From positions 1 to 64,000 of the forward strand of contig JBOEFW010000068.1 in NCBI GenBank assembly GCA_050633105.1: a stretch of 64,000 bases of DNA, written 5' to 3'. The position numbers were made by a program, and so were the translations under genes. This DNA is from Aureispira sp050633105. Lineage in GTDB: Bacteria > Bacteroidota > Bacteroidia > Chitinophagales > Saprospiraceae. The notes under the pieces were generated by a model. It searched no databases. It was given only the letters and a program-made list of their open reading frames with translations, and was not told the origin of the DNA. Numbering within the stretch: position 1 is the first letter of the stretch; the number at the start of each line of letters is the position of its first letter. Below, in pieces: positions 9,346 through 19,045 of the stretch.

Positions 9346-12174
9346 ATGAAACAACTGCTTTCTCTATTTATCTTTTTAATGGGTTTGCCGCTTGGCGCAT
9401 GGGCGACCCATAATCGCTCTGGTGAAATGACCTACCGCCAAGTTGGCCCCAATGATATTGAGCTAACGATTACCACCTATACCAAAATTAGTCCACCGAG
9501 TGATCAAGCGGATAGAAATGAACTCAATGTAGATTGGGGAGATGGTACTCCAACAGTGCAGTTGTCACGGGTGAGTGCCACTTTGATTTTTAACGACATT
9601 CAAGAGAATGTCTATATTGGCAGGCACTCTTATCCTGGTGCGACGACAACAACTCCTTATGTTGTATCCATGCAAGATCCCAACAGAAATGATCGCATTC
9701 TAAACATTAACAATGGAAACTCTATTGGAGTAGCCTTTTATCTGCAAACAGAGGTTTTTCTCTTTAACTCTGCCTTTTTTGGCTACAATAGTTCTCCTAT
9801 TTTATTAGAAAAACCAGTAGATTTTGGTGTGAAAGGGGAAATTTTTCAACACACTCCCAATGGATTTGATCCCGATGGAGATAGTGTTGCTTATGAGTTG
9901 ATAATCCCTATGCAGGATCGTAATAACAATGTACCTGGTTATAGAGATGTGAACCTAGTGCCACAAAATCCTAATAACAGCTTTACTTTTAATGATACAA
10001 CAGGCTTGTTTACGTGGGATGCGCCACAACAAGCAGGAGAATATAATATAGCCATCTTAGTAAAATCTTACAGGAATGGACAGTATCTAGGAGGAATTAT
10101 TAGAGATATTCAAATCAAGATAGAAGATGCAACCAATACGCCTCCTAAATTGGAGGTCATCGCAGATCTCTGTGTACAAGCAGGAGAATTGGTGGAGTTT
10201 GATGTAGAAGCTTGGGATGAAGATATTCCATTGCAATTAGTGACGGTTACTGCTACAGGAGGGCCACTATCGAATACAATTGTGTCTCCTGCTACCTTTA
10301 ATAGTGTTTCAGGAACAGCACCTCCAGGTTTTCCTTTGCGCAGTCAATTTCGTTGGCAAACGGTCTGTGAGCATGTGCAACCACAAGCGTGGCAGTTGGT
10401 CTTTAAAGCCAAGGACAATTATACACAGAACGGTGTCAATGCGTCTCTGGCAACCTTCAAAGTCGTTCGTATTAATGTAGTAGCTCCACCGCCACAAAAC
10501 CTACAAGCAATAGTAGCTGGAAATACAACTACCCTAACTTGGGATACCCCTTATCCTTGTGAGAACTCTGTTAACTTTTTTGGTTTCTCTGTTTGGCGGA
10601 AGCTGGGATGTGATAATTTCTCTCCTGATAGTTGCCAAGTGGGTTTATCAGGGCAAGGGTACACACAGATTAGTACAACTTATGTCAACAATGTCTCTGG
10701 TGGAAGTTATACTTTTGTAGACAATACAATACAGGCAGGTACCGCTTATAGCTATCGCATCTTGGGAGAATTTGGAACCCCCATTTATCTCAATGGAAAT
10801 ATTGTTAACTATTCTAACTTCTTGCCTAGTCGAACATCAGACGAGGTTTGTATAGAAACACAAGAAGATTTGCCCATGATTATCAATGTTGATGTAGAGG
10901 CAACGAGCACAACAGCAGGAGAAATCTTTGTACGTTGGACCAAACCACAAGCAAGTGAATTGGATACGTTGTTTAATGGCCCTCCTTATCGTTATGAACT
11001 CTACCAATCAGTTGGTCAAACAGGCAATGCCTTTGGGGCAACTCCTATTTATCAATCGCCACTGTATTCTGCGTTTTACTTGGCGAATGATACTACTTAC
11101 ACTGCCTTAAACTTAAACACGCAAGATGATCCTTATACCTATAAGGTAGTCTTCTTTGCTAATAACGATACTTTAGGGGATACAAAGATTGCTTCTTCCA
11201 TTTATTTGACTGTTGCTTCTAGTGATGAGCAGAATGCTTTGACATGGACTGAAAATGTCCCTTGGCAGAATACCAGTTATGAAGTCTATGAAGAGGTTCC
11301 TACAGGAAGCAATAACTTTAATTTATTAGCTGTTGTCACTAGACCTGCTTATATTCATACTGGTTTGACAAATGGTGAAGAGTATTGTTATCGGATTCGA
11401 AGTTTAGGCTCTTATAATACCGATTATACACCAGATACCTTGTTTAATAAATCGCAAATTGCTTGTGGGACACCATTGGATACCATTCCTCCTTGTGCGC
11501 CTGATGCTTCGGCTATTGTAGCAATTTCGAGCTGTGATGTAATTCAGGACGATGCCAATAACCCAGAACGCTTGCCTTGTCAAGGAGTGATTACGGACCC
11601 CGAATTCTTATTCAATAAAATTACTTGGACGAATAATCAAGGAAGTTGTGGTGACGATGTAGCGAGCTTTAAAGTCTATTTTGCTCCTTTCTGTGATGGT
11701 AATTATACCTTGGTGTATGAATCGCAAGGCTTGCAAGATACCTCCTTTACCCATGTACCCTCTCCAACTAATTTAGCGGGATGTTACTACATTACTTCTA
11801 TTGATTCTGTGGAAGTGAATGGAGGAGGAAATGAGAGTAGTCCTAGTAGTCCCATTCGCACGGACAATTGCCCTTTTTATGATTTGCCAAACACCTTTAC
11901 GCCAAATAATGATGGAGCAAACGATTTATTTACACCTTGTTTAATTTATCGTTACATCAATCGGGTAGAATTCACTGTGACCAATCGTTGGGGACAGGTT
12001 GTTTTTGAAACGAATGACCCTGCTATTAATTGGGATGGTCGGGATCAGAACACGGGACAGGAATTGCCAGAAGGGGTCTATTTTTATCTTTGTAAGGTAG
12101 AACAGAAATGTCTGTCTTGTGATGCCTTAAAACCTTTGAAAGGCTTTATTCACTTAATCAGAGCTTCTGAATAA
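9346..12174 (+). CDS. Large secreted protein with T9SS type-B sorting domain
   Basis: A 942-residue exported protein. A signal peptide (MKQLLSLFIFLMGLPLGAWA) sets the start at 9346. The body is beta-rich with fibronectin-III/PKD-like segments, and some sixteen cysteines in the second half suggest disulfides outside the cell. The last 90 residues are a gliding-motility-associated C-terminal domain: FTPNNDGANDLF, then NRVEFTVTNRWGQVVFE, WDGRDQNTGQELPEGVYFY. That domain directs export by the type IX secretion system and attachment or release at the surface. Adhesin or gliding-related roles are possible; nothing enzymatic is visible. Confidence 0.9.
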   Translation: MKQLLSLFIFLMGLPLGAWATHNRSGEMTYRQVGPNDIELTITTYTKISPPSDQADRNELNVDWGDGTPTVQLSRVSATLIFNDIQENVYIGRHSYPGATTTTPYVVSMQDPNRNDRILNINNGNSIGVAFYLQTEVFLFNSAFFGYNSSPILLEKPVDFGVKGEIFQHTPNGFDPDGDSVAYELIIPMQDRNNNVPGYRDVNLVPQNPNNSFTFNDTTGLFTWDAPQQAGEYNIAILVKSYRNGQYLGGIIRDIQIKIEDATNTPPKLEVIADLCVQAGELVEFDVEAWDEDIPLQLVTVTATGGPLSNTIVSPATFNSVSGTAPPGFPLRSQFRWQTVCEHVQPQAWQLVFKAKDNYTQNGVNASLATFKVVRINVVAPPPQNLQAIVAGNTTTLTWDTPYPCENSVNFFGFSVWRKLGCDNFSPDSCQVGLSGQGYTQISTTYVNNVSGGSYTFVDNTIQAGTAYSYRILGEFGTPIYLNGNIVNYSNFLPSRTSDEVCIETQEDLPMIINVDVEATSTTAGEIFVRWTKPQASELDTLFNGPPYRYELYQSVGQTGNAFGATPIYQSPLYSAFYLANDTTYTALNLNTQDDPYTYKVVFFANNDTLGDTKIASSIYLTVASSDEQNALTWTENVPWQNTSYEVYEEVPTGSNNFNLLAVVTRPAYIHTGLTNGEEYCYRIRSLGSYNTDYTPDTLFNKSQIACGTPLDTIPPCAPDASAIVAISSCDVIQDDANNPERLPCQGVITDPEFLFNKITWTNNQGSCGDDVASFKVYFAPFCDGNYTLVYESQGLQDTSFTHVPSPTNLAGCYYITSIDSVEVNGGGNESSPSSPIRTDNCPFYDLPNTFTPNNDGANDLFTPCLIYRYINRVEFTVTNRWGQVVFETNDPAINWDGRDQNTGQELPEGVYFYLCKVEQKCLSCDALKPLKGFIHLIRASE

Positions 12175-12201
12175 GTTCTTTTAGAATAAAAGATTCATTA
12201 T

Positions 12202-12274
12202 AAATCGCTTGTAAACCTTGTTGACCAGTTATTAATGCTGCCAATAGAAACAAGATTTACAAGCGATTTTTTAT
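12202..12274 (+). terminator. Intrinsic terminator after T9SS cargo gene
   Basis: Arms AAATCGCTTGTAAA (12202-12215) and TTTACAAGCGATTT (12256-12269) enclose a 40-nt loop and are followed by TTTTAT. Between here and 12505 I see only A/T-rich sequence with no gene. Confidence 0.75.
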
Positions 12275-12505
12275 ACCCTAAATCGAATTATTGATAGAGA
12301 GTCAATGGCTTGATTTGCTGTCGTGTAATTCGCCTTGATTGTTAAGTAAAGGTTATCTAAAAGGTTTTTTTCTCTAAAAAAATTGTATTTTGATCGCATT
12401 CCTAGTACGCCTTCTATGAAATAGGATTCCTAGAAGAATACAGGTGTCTCTAAATTATTTATAAATCCCCCAGATTGTTTTTTTGACATAACAAATTCCC
12501 TTATA

Positions 12506-13465
12506 ATGAAATGTTTGTTCTTCTTACTTTTGTGTGTATTTTCCCTGCAACTAATCGCCCAAGAAGTTAGAAAAGAATCTTATGATGATGGAAACGTAAA
12601 AGCTGAAGGCGCTTATAATTCCGCTAAAATCAAAACAGGCCAATGGAAGTATTATTACACCAATGGTAAATTAGAAGCTGAAGGTTCTTATAATGGTAAA
12701 ATGGCCACAGCTCGCCCTGTCTTAGTGCGAAAAGGTAGAAACTCTGCCATTAATGACGAAGGTGTTGTTCGAGATGGGAAGTGGACCTTTTATTATACGA
12801 ATGGTCAACCAAAAGCTAGTGTTACGTACAAAGATGGTTGTCCAAATGGAACCTTAATAAAATGGTATAAGACAGGAGAAAAAATGGAAGAAAGCACTTA
12901 TGCTGGTTGCAAAGTAATTACCAATCGAAGACTCTGGGCAAAAGAAGGTTGGTTAAAGCAAGAAACCATAGATGAGGGAAAAGGCCGTAGTGTGCAGGTC
13001 GAATGGTATAAGAATGGCCAAAAGAAAGCCGCTATTCCCTATAAAAACGGCAAACAATATGGCCGTGTTAAACGCTGGTATAGCCACGGACAAAAAGAAG
13101 AGGATGTTATGATGAAAAACACCCGCGTTCATGGCTCGTACCGCTCTTGGTATACCAATGGTAATAAGCAACGGGAGTTCTTTTCTATTAACAATGTCAT
13201 GAATGGAGAATACAGAGAGTGGAACGAGGATGGACAATTGTTATGGGAAATTAGAGAATTAACAGACGAGAAAAAAATACTAGTGATCAATTATTGGCCA
13301 GATGGCACCATTAAGATGAAAGGCAAATCTAATATGCCAGCATCTTTAAGTATCCATGAATGGTCGCAAACAAGAGACGGTTACTGGACTTATTGGTATG
13401 AAGAGAGTGTTACCCGCTCCGAGAAATATGACAATGGTCAATTGTTAGCAGTAGAAATGCCTTAA
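12506..13465 (+). CDS. YwqK-family repeat protein (MORN-variant)
   Basis: A 319-residue exported protein with signal peptide MKCLFFLLLCVFSLQLIAQ and about eight copies of a 20-25 residue beta-hairpin repeat of the form WyyYyTNGqpkaexxYkdGkxxG (for example GQWKYYYTNGKLEAEGSY, GKWTFYYTNGQPKASV, GSYRSWYTNGNKQREF). Databases call this family 'YwqK antitoxin', but in Bacteroidota such proteins are common periplasmic or outer-membrane repeat proteins of unknown role, and no toxin gene adjoins it. It is 15 bases upstream of the VWA gene and probably shares its transcript. Confidence 0.85.
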   Translation: MKCLFFLLLCVFSLQLIAQEVRKESYDDGNVKAEGAYNSAKIKTGQWKYYYTNGKLEAEGSYNGKMATARPVLVRKGRNSAINDEGVVRDGKWTFYYTNGQPKASVTYKDGCPNGTLIKWYKTGEKMEESTYAGCKVITNRRLWAKEGWLKQETIDEGKGRSVQVEWYKNGQKKAAIPYKNGKQYGRVKRWYSHGQKEEDVMMKNTRVHGSYRSWYTNGNKQREFFSINNVMNGEYREWNEDGQLLWEIRELTDEKKILVINYWPDGTIKMKGKSNMPASLSIHEWSQTRDGYWTYWYEESVTRSEKYDNGQLLAVEMP

Positions 13466-13480
13466 TATTGGAAGTAGAAG

Positions 13481-14635
13481 ATGGAACAAATTGAATTTGA
13501 CAGAACGCAACGTTGGCGTTTGGTGCTAGGAAAAGAAGCAGAAGAAGCGCAGCCAACTGCTCCTGTTGATTTATCAGGGGAGGGTATGGAAATGGACGCG
13601 GCATTAGCCGCACTCTATGAAGATGGAAATTCTAAAGGAGGACTTGGGAGTTCAGCGCCTAAAGTAAACCGTTGGTTAGGAGACATTCGCAAGTATTTCA
13701 AAACCCCTGTGGTTCAAGCTATGCAGCGTGACGCTCTAGAAAACCTAGGCTTAAAGGAAATGCTCCTAGAACCAGAATTATTGGAAAGCGTAGAGGCTGA
13801 CGTACATCTAGTGGGCACTTTACTCTCTCTTAATGGTGTTATTCCAGAAAAAACAAAAGAAACGGCGCGTTTAGTTGTTCGCAAAGTAGTCGAGCAATTG
13901 ACCCAAAAACTAGAATACCCACTTTTGCAAGCCATAAAAGGTGCCCTCAGTTCGTCCGTTAGGAACCGTCGCCCTAAGTTTCAAGAAATCAATTGGCACC
14001 AAACAATTCGCCTTAACCTTAAACATTATCAGAAGGACTACCAAAGCATTATTCCGCACCAACTTATAGGCTATGGCCGAAAAGGACAAGCACTAAAGGA
14101 AATTATCTTGTGTGTGGATCAAAGTGGTTCTATGGCTAGTTCGGTGGTTTATTCTAGCATTTTTGCGGCTGTCTTAGCTTCTTTGCCTGCGCTCAAAACG
14201 CATTTAGTGGTTTTTGATACAGCGGTTGCTGATTTGACAAAGGACTTAGATGATCCTGTTGATTTGTTATTTGGAACGCAGTTAGGAGGAGGTACGGATA
14301 TTAATAAAGCCTTACACTATGTGGAAGGATTAGTGCAAACACCAGACAATACGATCTTGGTATTGATCTCTGATTTGTATGAAGGTGGTTCTAATGAGCC
14401 CCTATTCCAGAAAGCAAAACAATTACAACAAAAAGGATTACAGTTTATAACACTCTTAGCACTCAACGATGAAGGTGCACCTGCTTATGATCGTACGGTT
14501 GCAGCTTATTTTAACAGTTTGGAGATCCCTGTATTCGCCTGTAGCCCTGATCAATTTCCTGACATGATGGCTACCGCGCTTAAGAACGAAGACATTACTC
14601 AATGGATGGCTAGAGAAGCGATTGTGGCTCGTTAG
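13481..14635 (+). CDS. VWA-domain protein (CoxE/YehP-like)
   Basis: A 384-residue cytoplasmic protein: a helical N-terminal part (1-190) and a C-terminal von Willebrand A domain (about 205-370). The metal-ion adhesion site is intact: DQSGS at 213-217, threonine in GGGTDIN, and aspartate in LISDLYEGG. Proteins of this shape usually pair with a MoxR-type AAA+ ATPase and act in metal insertion or assembly of partner proteins, but no AAA+ gene is in view. It follows the YwqK-type gene by 15 bases. A bidirectional terminator ends the unit. Confidence 0.87.
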   Translation: MEQIEFDRTQRWRLVLGKEAEEAQPTAPVDLSGEGMEMDAALAALYEDGNSKGGLGSSAPKVNRWLGDIRKYFKTPVVQAMQRDALENLGLKEMLLEPELLESVEADVHLVGTLLSLNGVIPEKTKETARLVVRKVVEQLTQKLEYPLLQAIKGALSSSVRNRRPKFQEINWHQTIRLNLKHYQKDYQSIIPHQLIGYGRKGQALKEIILCVDQSGSMASSVVYSSIFAAVLASLPALKTHLVVFDTAVADLTKDLDDPVDLLFGTQLGGGTDINKALHYVEGLVQTPDNTILVLISDLYEGGSNEPLFQKAKQLQQKGLQFITLLALNDEGAPAYDRTVAAYFNSLEIPVFACSPDQFPDMMATALKNEDITQWMAREAIVAR

Positions 14636-14660
14636 GCAGACCGTTATTCGTTCCTATAAA

Positions 14661-14708
14661 AACCTCACGCCTTCATAACTAATATGTTATGAAGGCGTGA
14701 GGTTTTTT
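14661..14708. terminator. Bidirectional terminator between convergent genes
   Basis: A perfect 19-bp stem (14661-14679 with 14686-14704; AACCTCACGCCTTCATAAC and its complement) with a 6-nt loop. A T run follows on + and a shorter one on the - side, so it serves both the VWA gene and the ChaN-like gene. Confidence 0.92.
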
Positions 14709-14731
14709 ATCCTATAAAGAAGGAATAAGTT

Positions 14732-15607
14732 TTAATAGGTTTTGGTCATGCGTTCTGGGATGGCAATAATATAATCGGCTGTATTGCGGCTCTCTTGATT
14801 GAGTTTATCAACTTGATCTTGTTCTACGCTAGTAATGACTACAATATTAAGGTTAGGATTCATTTGACGCAGATACCAAACAATACCTTCTTTGTTGTTG
14901 GAATGGAAACTACCATTGAAGTGTAAGAAGAGTTCTCCTTCATTCCAGTTCCCATAAATGAAGTGTGCCATTGTTGCATCTTTAATCATTTGTGCTTGGG
15001 GGTAATACTTAGGGTCGCTGTTTCCTGCGCCATGCATTGCCGCGCCCATTTCTAACATTTCCTTATAACAAGCTACATCATAATCTTCTTGAATTGGTAA
15101 AGGCGCTATGAATACCTTAGAATATTCTGGTAAATTGTCTAGGCTTTCTAAACCTTTCTTAAAAACAGCAGAAGCGTAACGACGAGGGATGTTAGTAGCA
15201 ACAAAACTTAGGTTGTTCTCTTTTGCAAAAGACACCAGCGGCTTATAATCTGTTTGGTAGTTGGGCCACAAGCGTGTTTCTTTCTCAAAGTTTTTCTCTG
15301 AAATAAAGCCTAAGAAATATTCATTGACTAATAATTGATTATCTGACTCTAACATTTCAGCTCCTAAGACCAAGTTTTGGTCTTCTTGCGTATATAAATC
15401 TCTAGTGATTTCTAATTCCAACCAATGGCAGATAGGATTGTTGTGCAGTTCTCCAAAGAAGACAATATCTGCTTCTTCTATGTCCTTTAGCATTTTACTG
15501 TAGGTTGCCTCTTTTCCCTTTTGATTGAAAATCGTATATGCCTTGGGTTGAGCTAAAATAGTGGTGGAGAAAGCTAAAGTAAGAACTAGTAAACTGAGAA
15601 TACGCAT
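14732..15607 (-). CDS. ChaN/TraB-Tiki family heme-binding-like protein
   Basis: A 291-residue exported protein. After a signal peptide (MRILSLLVLTLAFSTTILAQ) comes the ChaN (DUF399) fold: FFGELHNNPICHWLELEI, then GAEMLESDNQLLVNEYF, VATNIPRRYA, and a C-terminal GNWNEGELFLHFNGSFHSNN. The GE-H and late His-rich elements are the conserved residues of the Tiki/ChaN superfamily. ChaN of Campylobacter binds heme cofacially and is linked to iron uptake; others are putative peptidases. No iron-uptake gene is near. Stand-alone gene. Confidence 0.85.
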   Translation of the reverse strand: MRILSLLVLTLAFSTTILAQPKAYTIFNQKGKEATYSKMLKDIEEADIVFFGELHNNPICHWLELEITRDLYTQEDQNLVLGAEMLESDNQLLVNEYFLGFISEKNFEKETRLWPNYQTDYKPLVSFAKENNLSFVATNIPRRYASAVFKKGLESLDNLPEYSKVFIAPLPIQEDYDVACYKEMLEMGAAMHGAGNSDPKYYPQAQMIKDATMAHFIYGNWNEGELFLHFNGSFHSNNKEGIVWYLRQMNPNLNIVVITSVEQDQVDKLNQESRNTADYIIAIPERMTKTY

Positions 15608-16060
15608 GTAACAGAAATTTGTAGTGAATAGATAATCATTGGTTGTTAGAGGACAATCATAAGTTAATGAGCCAATGTTCGTAAAGATACTAAGTATTCA
15701 ACTTTATTACAAATAGGAAGGAAAGAGGAATATTCCTCCTATTTTTTCCTTTTAATCAGTGGACTGCTTTCTTGCTCTTTTGAATATTCCTCTAGAGGCT
15801 TTTTTAAGAAAGTAGTTTTTAAAACTTTCCTGATAATAGAGTTATTTTACCAGTAAACAAGGCTGTTTTTATAAAAAAAGGACGCTATCACGTCCAAACT
15901 AGTCTTTTTGTTTTTAAGCCGATTAGAGGTCGATTTAGAGCCTCGTTTTAACAAAAAATGAGACACTCAACAAAGGGTGAAATAAAAAATCTGTACACAG
16001 TTGATTTTTAATAAATTACAACTTGTTCTTATCTTATGTTTATTAGGGAGAACCGTGTTT
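15608..16060. other. Intergenic region upstream of gyrA
   Basis: About 450 bp without a gene. It contains a perfect 14-bp palindrome GAGGAATATTCCTC (15728-15741), a second partial copy (GAATATTCCTC, from 15781) about 50 bp on, and a weak hairpin near 15808-15834. Rest is A/T-rich. Confidence 0.5.
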
Positions 16061-16066
16061 TTTTTG

Positions 16067-16074
16067 TACCTTTG
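16067..16074 (+). promoter_or_regulatory. Probable -7 box of the gyrA promoter
   Basis: TACCTTTG matches the Bacteroidota -7 consensus TAnnTTTG, 62 bases before the gyrA ATG. The expected TTTG about 19 bases upstream is not clear, so the call rests on one box. Confidence 0.45.
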
Positions 16075-16135
16075 TCAAGTTCTTTACCCTAGGACAGAAG
16101 TGTACTAGACATTAGAAAAAAACAAAGCAAAAAAT

Positions 16136-18745
16136 ATGGATTCAACCCAAAAAATAATACCGATTAATATTGAGGATGAAATGAAATCGGCCTATATAGA
16201 TTATTCTATGTCCGTTATCGTTTCTAGAGCCTTGCCCGATGTTAGAGATGGCTTAAAACCAGTACATCGTCGTGTGCTTTATGGTATGTCTCAATTAGGA
16301 TTGACGGCTTCTAAAAGCCACAAAAAATCCGCGCGTATTGTAGGAGAGGTTTTGGGAAAGTATCACCCACACGGTGACTCATCTGTTTATGATACCATGG
16401 TGCGTATGGCACAACCGTGGTCATTGCGTTATCCACTCGTTGATGGACAAGGAAACTTTGGTTCTATTGATGGAGATAGCCCCGCAGCAATGCGTTATAC
16501 AGAGGCCCGTTTGGAACGCATTAGTAATGAAATTTTAGCAGACCTAGGAAAAGAGACTGTAGACTTTCAGTTGAACTTTGATGACTCTCTTAAAGAGCCT
16601 ACTGTTTTGCCTACAAAGTTGCCTAACCTATTGGTCAATGGAACTTCTGGTATTGCTGTTGGTATGGCTACAAACATGTTGCCACACAACTTGACCGAAG
16701 TTATCAATGGTATCTTGGCTTACATTGATGATCAAGACATTACGATTGAAGGGTTAATGGAACACATTAAAGCGCCTGATTTTCCGACAGGAGGCACTAT
16801 ATATGGTACAGAAGGTGTACAACAAGCAATGGCTACAGGTCGTGGTCGTGTTGTCGTTCGTGCGAAGTCCGAAATCGAAGTAACCAAGAACGGGAAAGAG
16901 CGTATTATTATTACAGAAATTCCTTATCAGGTTAACAAGGCCAGCTTGATTATGAAAATCGCCGACTTGGTGAATTCTAAGAAAGTAGAAGGTATTTCTG
17001 ACTTGCGGGATGAATCTGATCGCCGTGGTATGCGCATTGTTATTGAAATCAAGCGCGACGTAAGCCCTAATGTTGTTTTGAGTAAGTTGTTTAAGTATAG
17101 TCCGCTTCAATCTTCTTATGGAGTAAACAACATTTGCTTAGTTGATGGCCGTCCAGAACTCTTAAACATCAAAGAGATTATTAGAGAGTTTGTTAAATTC
17201 CGTTTGGAGGTAATTTTACGCCGTGCGCAATTTGATGAACGAAAAGCTCAGAAACGTGCCCACATCTTACAGGGCTTGTTAGCGGCATTGGATCGTTTGG
17301 ATGAAATCATTGCCTTGATTCGCGCCTCTAAGAATGGAGAAGAAGCGAAGATCGGTTTAATGGCCTTTGACTTTACGCCTAAAGGAGATGCGTTGGACGG
17401 TTTCTTAGGAGAATATCCATTGAATGGTAACCGTCTATCAGAAGAACAAGCAAAAGCGATTCTAGACATGCGTCTACAACGCTTAACTGGCTTAGAGCGC
17501 GACAAATTAGTGGCAGAACATACAGAATTGATGGCATTGTTAGAAGATCTAGCAGATATTATCAATCGCGAAGAACGCCGTTATAGTATTATCAAAGAGG
17601 AATTAGGAGAACTAAACGACAAGTTTGGTGATGAACGTCGTACCGATATCACTTTTGCAGAAGGAGAAATCAGTATTGAGGATATGATTGAGAATGAGCA
17701 AGTGGTTGTTACTATTTCTCACTTAGGTTATATCAAACGTACACCTGTCTCTGAATACCGTACACAAACAAGAGGAGGAGTTGGTGCCAATGCTGCCAAA
17801 ACAAGAGATAAAGATTTTGTAGAGCATATCTTTGTTACCAATACCCATAATTATTTGCTCTTATTTACTGCCAGGGGACGTTGTCATTGGTTAAGAGTAT
17901 ACGAAGTGCCAAAGGGAGCCAAAGCTTCAAAAGGGCGCGCTATACAGAACCTATTGCAATTGCAAGGGGGAGATGCGATTAAGGCTTACATTCCTATTGA
18001 GAATTTAAAGGATGAAGATTTCTTAAAATCACACAACTTGATTTTTGCCACCAAACGAGGCATTGTTAAGAAAACAGATATTACAGCCTACTCTCGTCCA
18101 AGAAGCAACGGGGTTAATGCTTTAACCATCCGTGAAGATGATGAGTTACTAGAGGTTAAATTAACCGATGGTCACAACCACATTATCTTAGCTACACGAG
18201 AAGGGAAAGCGATTCGCTTTAAAGAACAAGATGTTCGAGAAATGGGTCGTACAGCAACAGGTGTTCGAGGCATCAAGTTAGGTGATAACATAGAGAACGT
18301 TGTTGTAGGAATGATCTGTGTTAGTGAGCATGATGAGAAGAAAGTGTTGACTATTGCTGAGAATGGCATTGGTAAGCAAACCATATTAGAAGAGTATTCT
18401 CCTCAGAAACGTGGTGGCATGGGAGTTAAAACCATCAAAATAACTCAAAAAACAGGCGATTTGATTGCGATCAAAGCAACAACAGAAGACGATGATTTAG
18501 TAATCATCAATCGTTCTGGTCTAACTATCCGTTTAGCGGTTAAGAATGTTCCCACTACTGGGCGAGCAACACAAGGGGTTAAATTAATCAACTTGCGTAA
18601 GAACGATGCGATTGCAGATGTTGGTTTAATTGTAGATGGCCAGTTAGAAGAAGACGAAGAAGAGTTGGATGGAACTTTAGAGGATGCCGCAGCTAATGAC
18701 GTTTCTGATACGGCTTCTACAGAAGCTACAGACGAAGAAGAGTAA
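16136..18745 (+). CDS. gyrA: DNA gyrase subunit A
   Basis: The 869-residue DNA-breaking subunit of gyrase; with GyrB it introduces negative supercoils. The catalytic tyrosine is Y121 in AAMRYTEARL. The quinolone-resistance region reads HPHGDSSVYD with Ser82 and Asp86 at the positions of E. coli Ser83 and Asp87, i.e. the sensitive form. A C-terminal six-blade pinwheel domain follows with the GyrA box QKRGGMG, and the tail is acidic (EEDEEELDG...). Length and order of domains are complete. Single-gene unit with a terminator 36 bases downstream. Confidence 0.98.
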   Translation: MDSTQKIIPINIEDEMKSAYIDYSMSVIVSRALPDVRDGLKPVHRRVLYGMSQLGLTASKSHKKSARIVGEVLGKYHPHGDSSVYDTMVRMAQPWSLRYPLVDGQGNFGSIDGDSPAAMRYTEARLERISNEILADLGKETVDFQLNFDDSLKEPTVLPTKLPNLLVNGTSGIAVGMATNMLPHNLTEVINGILAYIDDQDITIEGLMEHIKAPDFPTGGTIYGTEGVQQAMATGRGRVVVRAKSEIEVTKNGKERIIITEIPYQVNKASLIMKIADLVNSKKVEGISDLRDESDRRGMRIVIEIKRDVSPNVVLSKLFKYSPLQSSYGVNNICLVDGRPELLNIKEIIREFVKFRLEVILRRAQFDERKAQKRAHILQGLLAALDRLDEIIALIRASKNGEEAKIGLMAFDFTPKGDALDGFLGEYPLNGNRLSEEQAKAILDMRLQRLTGLERDKLVAEHTELMALLEDLADIINREERRYSIIKEELGELNDKFGDERRTDITFAEGEISIEDMIENEQVVVTISHLGYIKRTPVSEYRTQTRGGVGANAAKTRDKDFVEHIFVTNTHNYLLLFTARGRCHWLRVYEVPKGAKASKGRAIQNLLQLQGGDAIKAYIPIENLKDEDFLKSHNLIFATKRGIVKKTDITAYSRPRSNGVNALTIREDDELLEVKLTDGHNHIILATREGKAIRFKEQDVREMGRTATGVRGIKLGDNIENVVVGMICVSEHDEKKVLTIAENGIGKQTILEEYSPQKRGGMGVKTIKITQKTGDLIAIKATTEDDDLVIINRSGLTIRLAVKNVPTTGRATQGVKLINLRKNDAIADVGLIVDGQLEEDEEELDGTLEDAAANDVSDTASTEATDEEE

Positions 18746-18781
18746 ATATTTATTACAACATAATCTTTACCGTTAATAATA

Positions 18782-18817
18782 GAGCAGCTTCCATTAAGAT
18801 GGAGGCTGCTTTTTTTA
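18782..18817 (+). terminator. gyrA terminator
   Basis: Stem AGCAGCTTCCAT / ATGGAGGCTGCT (18783-18794, 18799-18810) with a TAAG loop and seven T's. Confidence 0.92.
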
Positions 18818-18927
18818 TTGTATTTTTTGAGAAAAGTCAAACGATAGAATAGATTAAAAAAAGCTCTTTCGAGGTCTCTCTCTTTCAAAAAAAAAGAGGT
18901 CATATAAAAATGGCAAGGTATTTTCAT

Positions 18928-18935
18928 TATTTTTG
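18928..18935 (+). promoter_or_regulatory. Possible -7 box upstream of TPR gene
   Basis: TATTTTTG fits TAnnTTTG and lies 110 bases before the ATG. No good TTTG at the -33 position, so confidence is low. The leader contains a small hairpin AGGC/GCCT near 18991-19008. Confidence 0.35.
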
Positions 18936-19045
18936 CTTGACGGGCAGTAAAACTGTTCTATCCAGCACGAATTTATTAGAAAACCATTGAAGGCAGGCTC
19001 TTAAAAGCCTCCATTTTATTTCAAGAAAAAGAACAACAGAGCAAG

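Noticed and set aside
12506..13465. Antitoxin of a toxin-antitoxin pair
   Set aside because: The database name comes from the YwqK repeat; no toxin gene is next to it and a signal peptide makes a cytoplasmic antitoxin unlikely.
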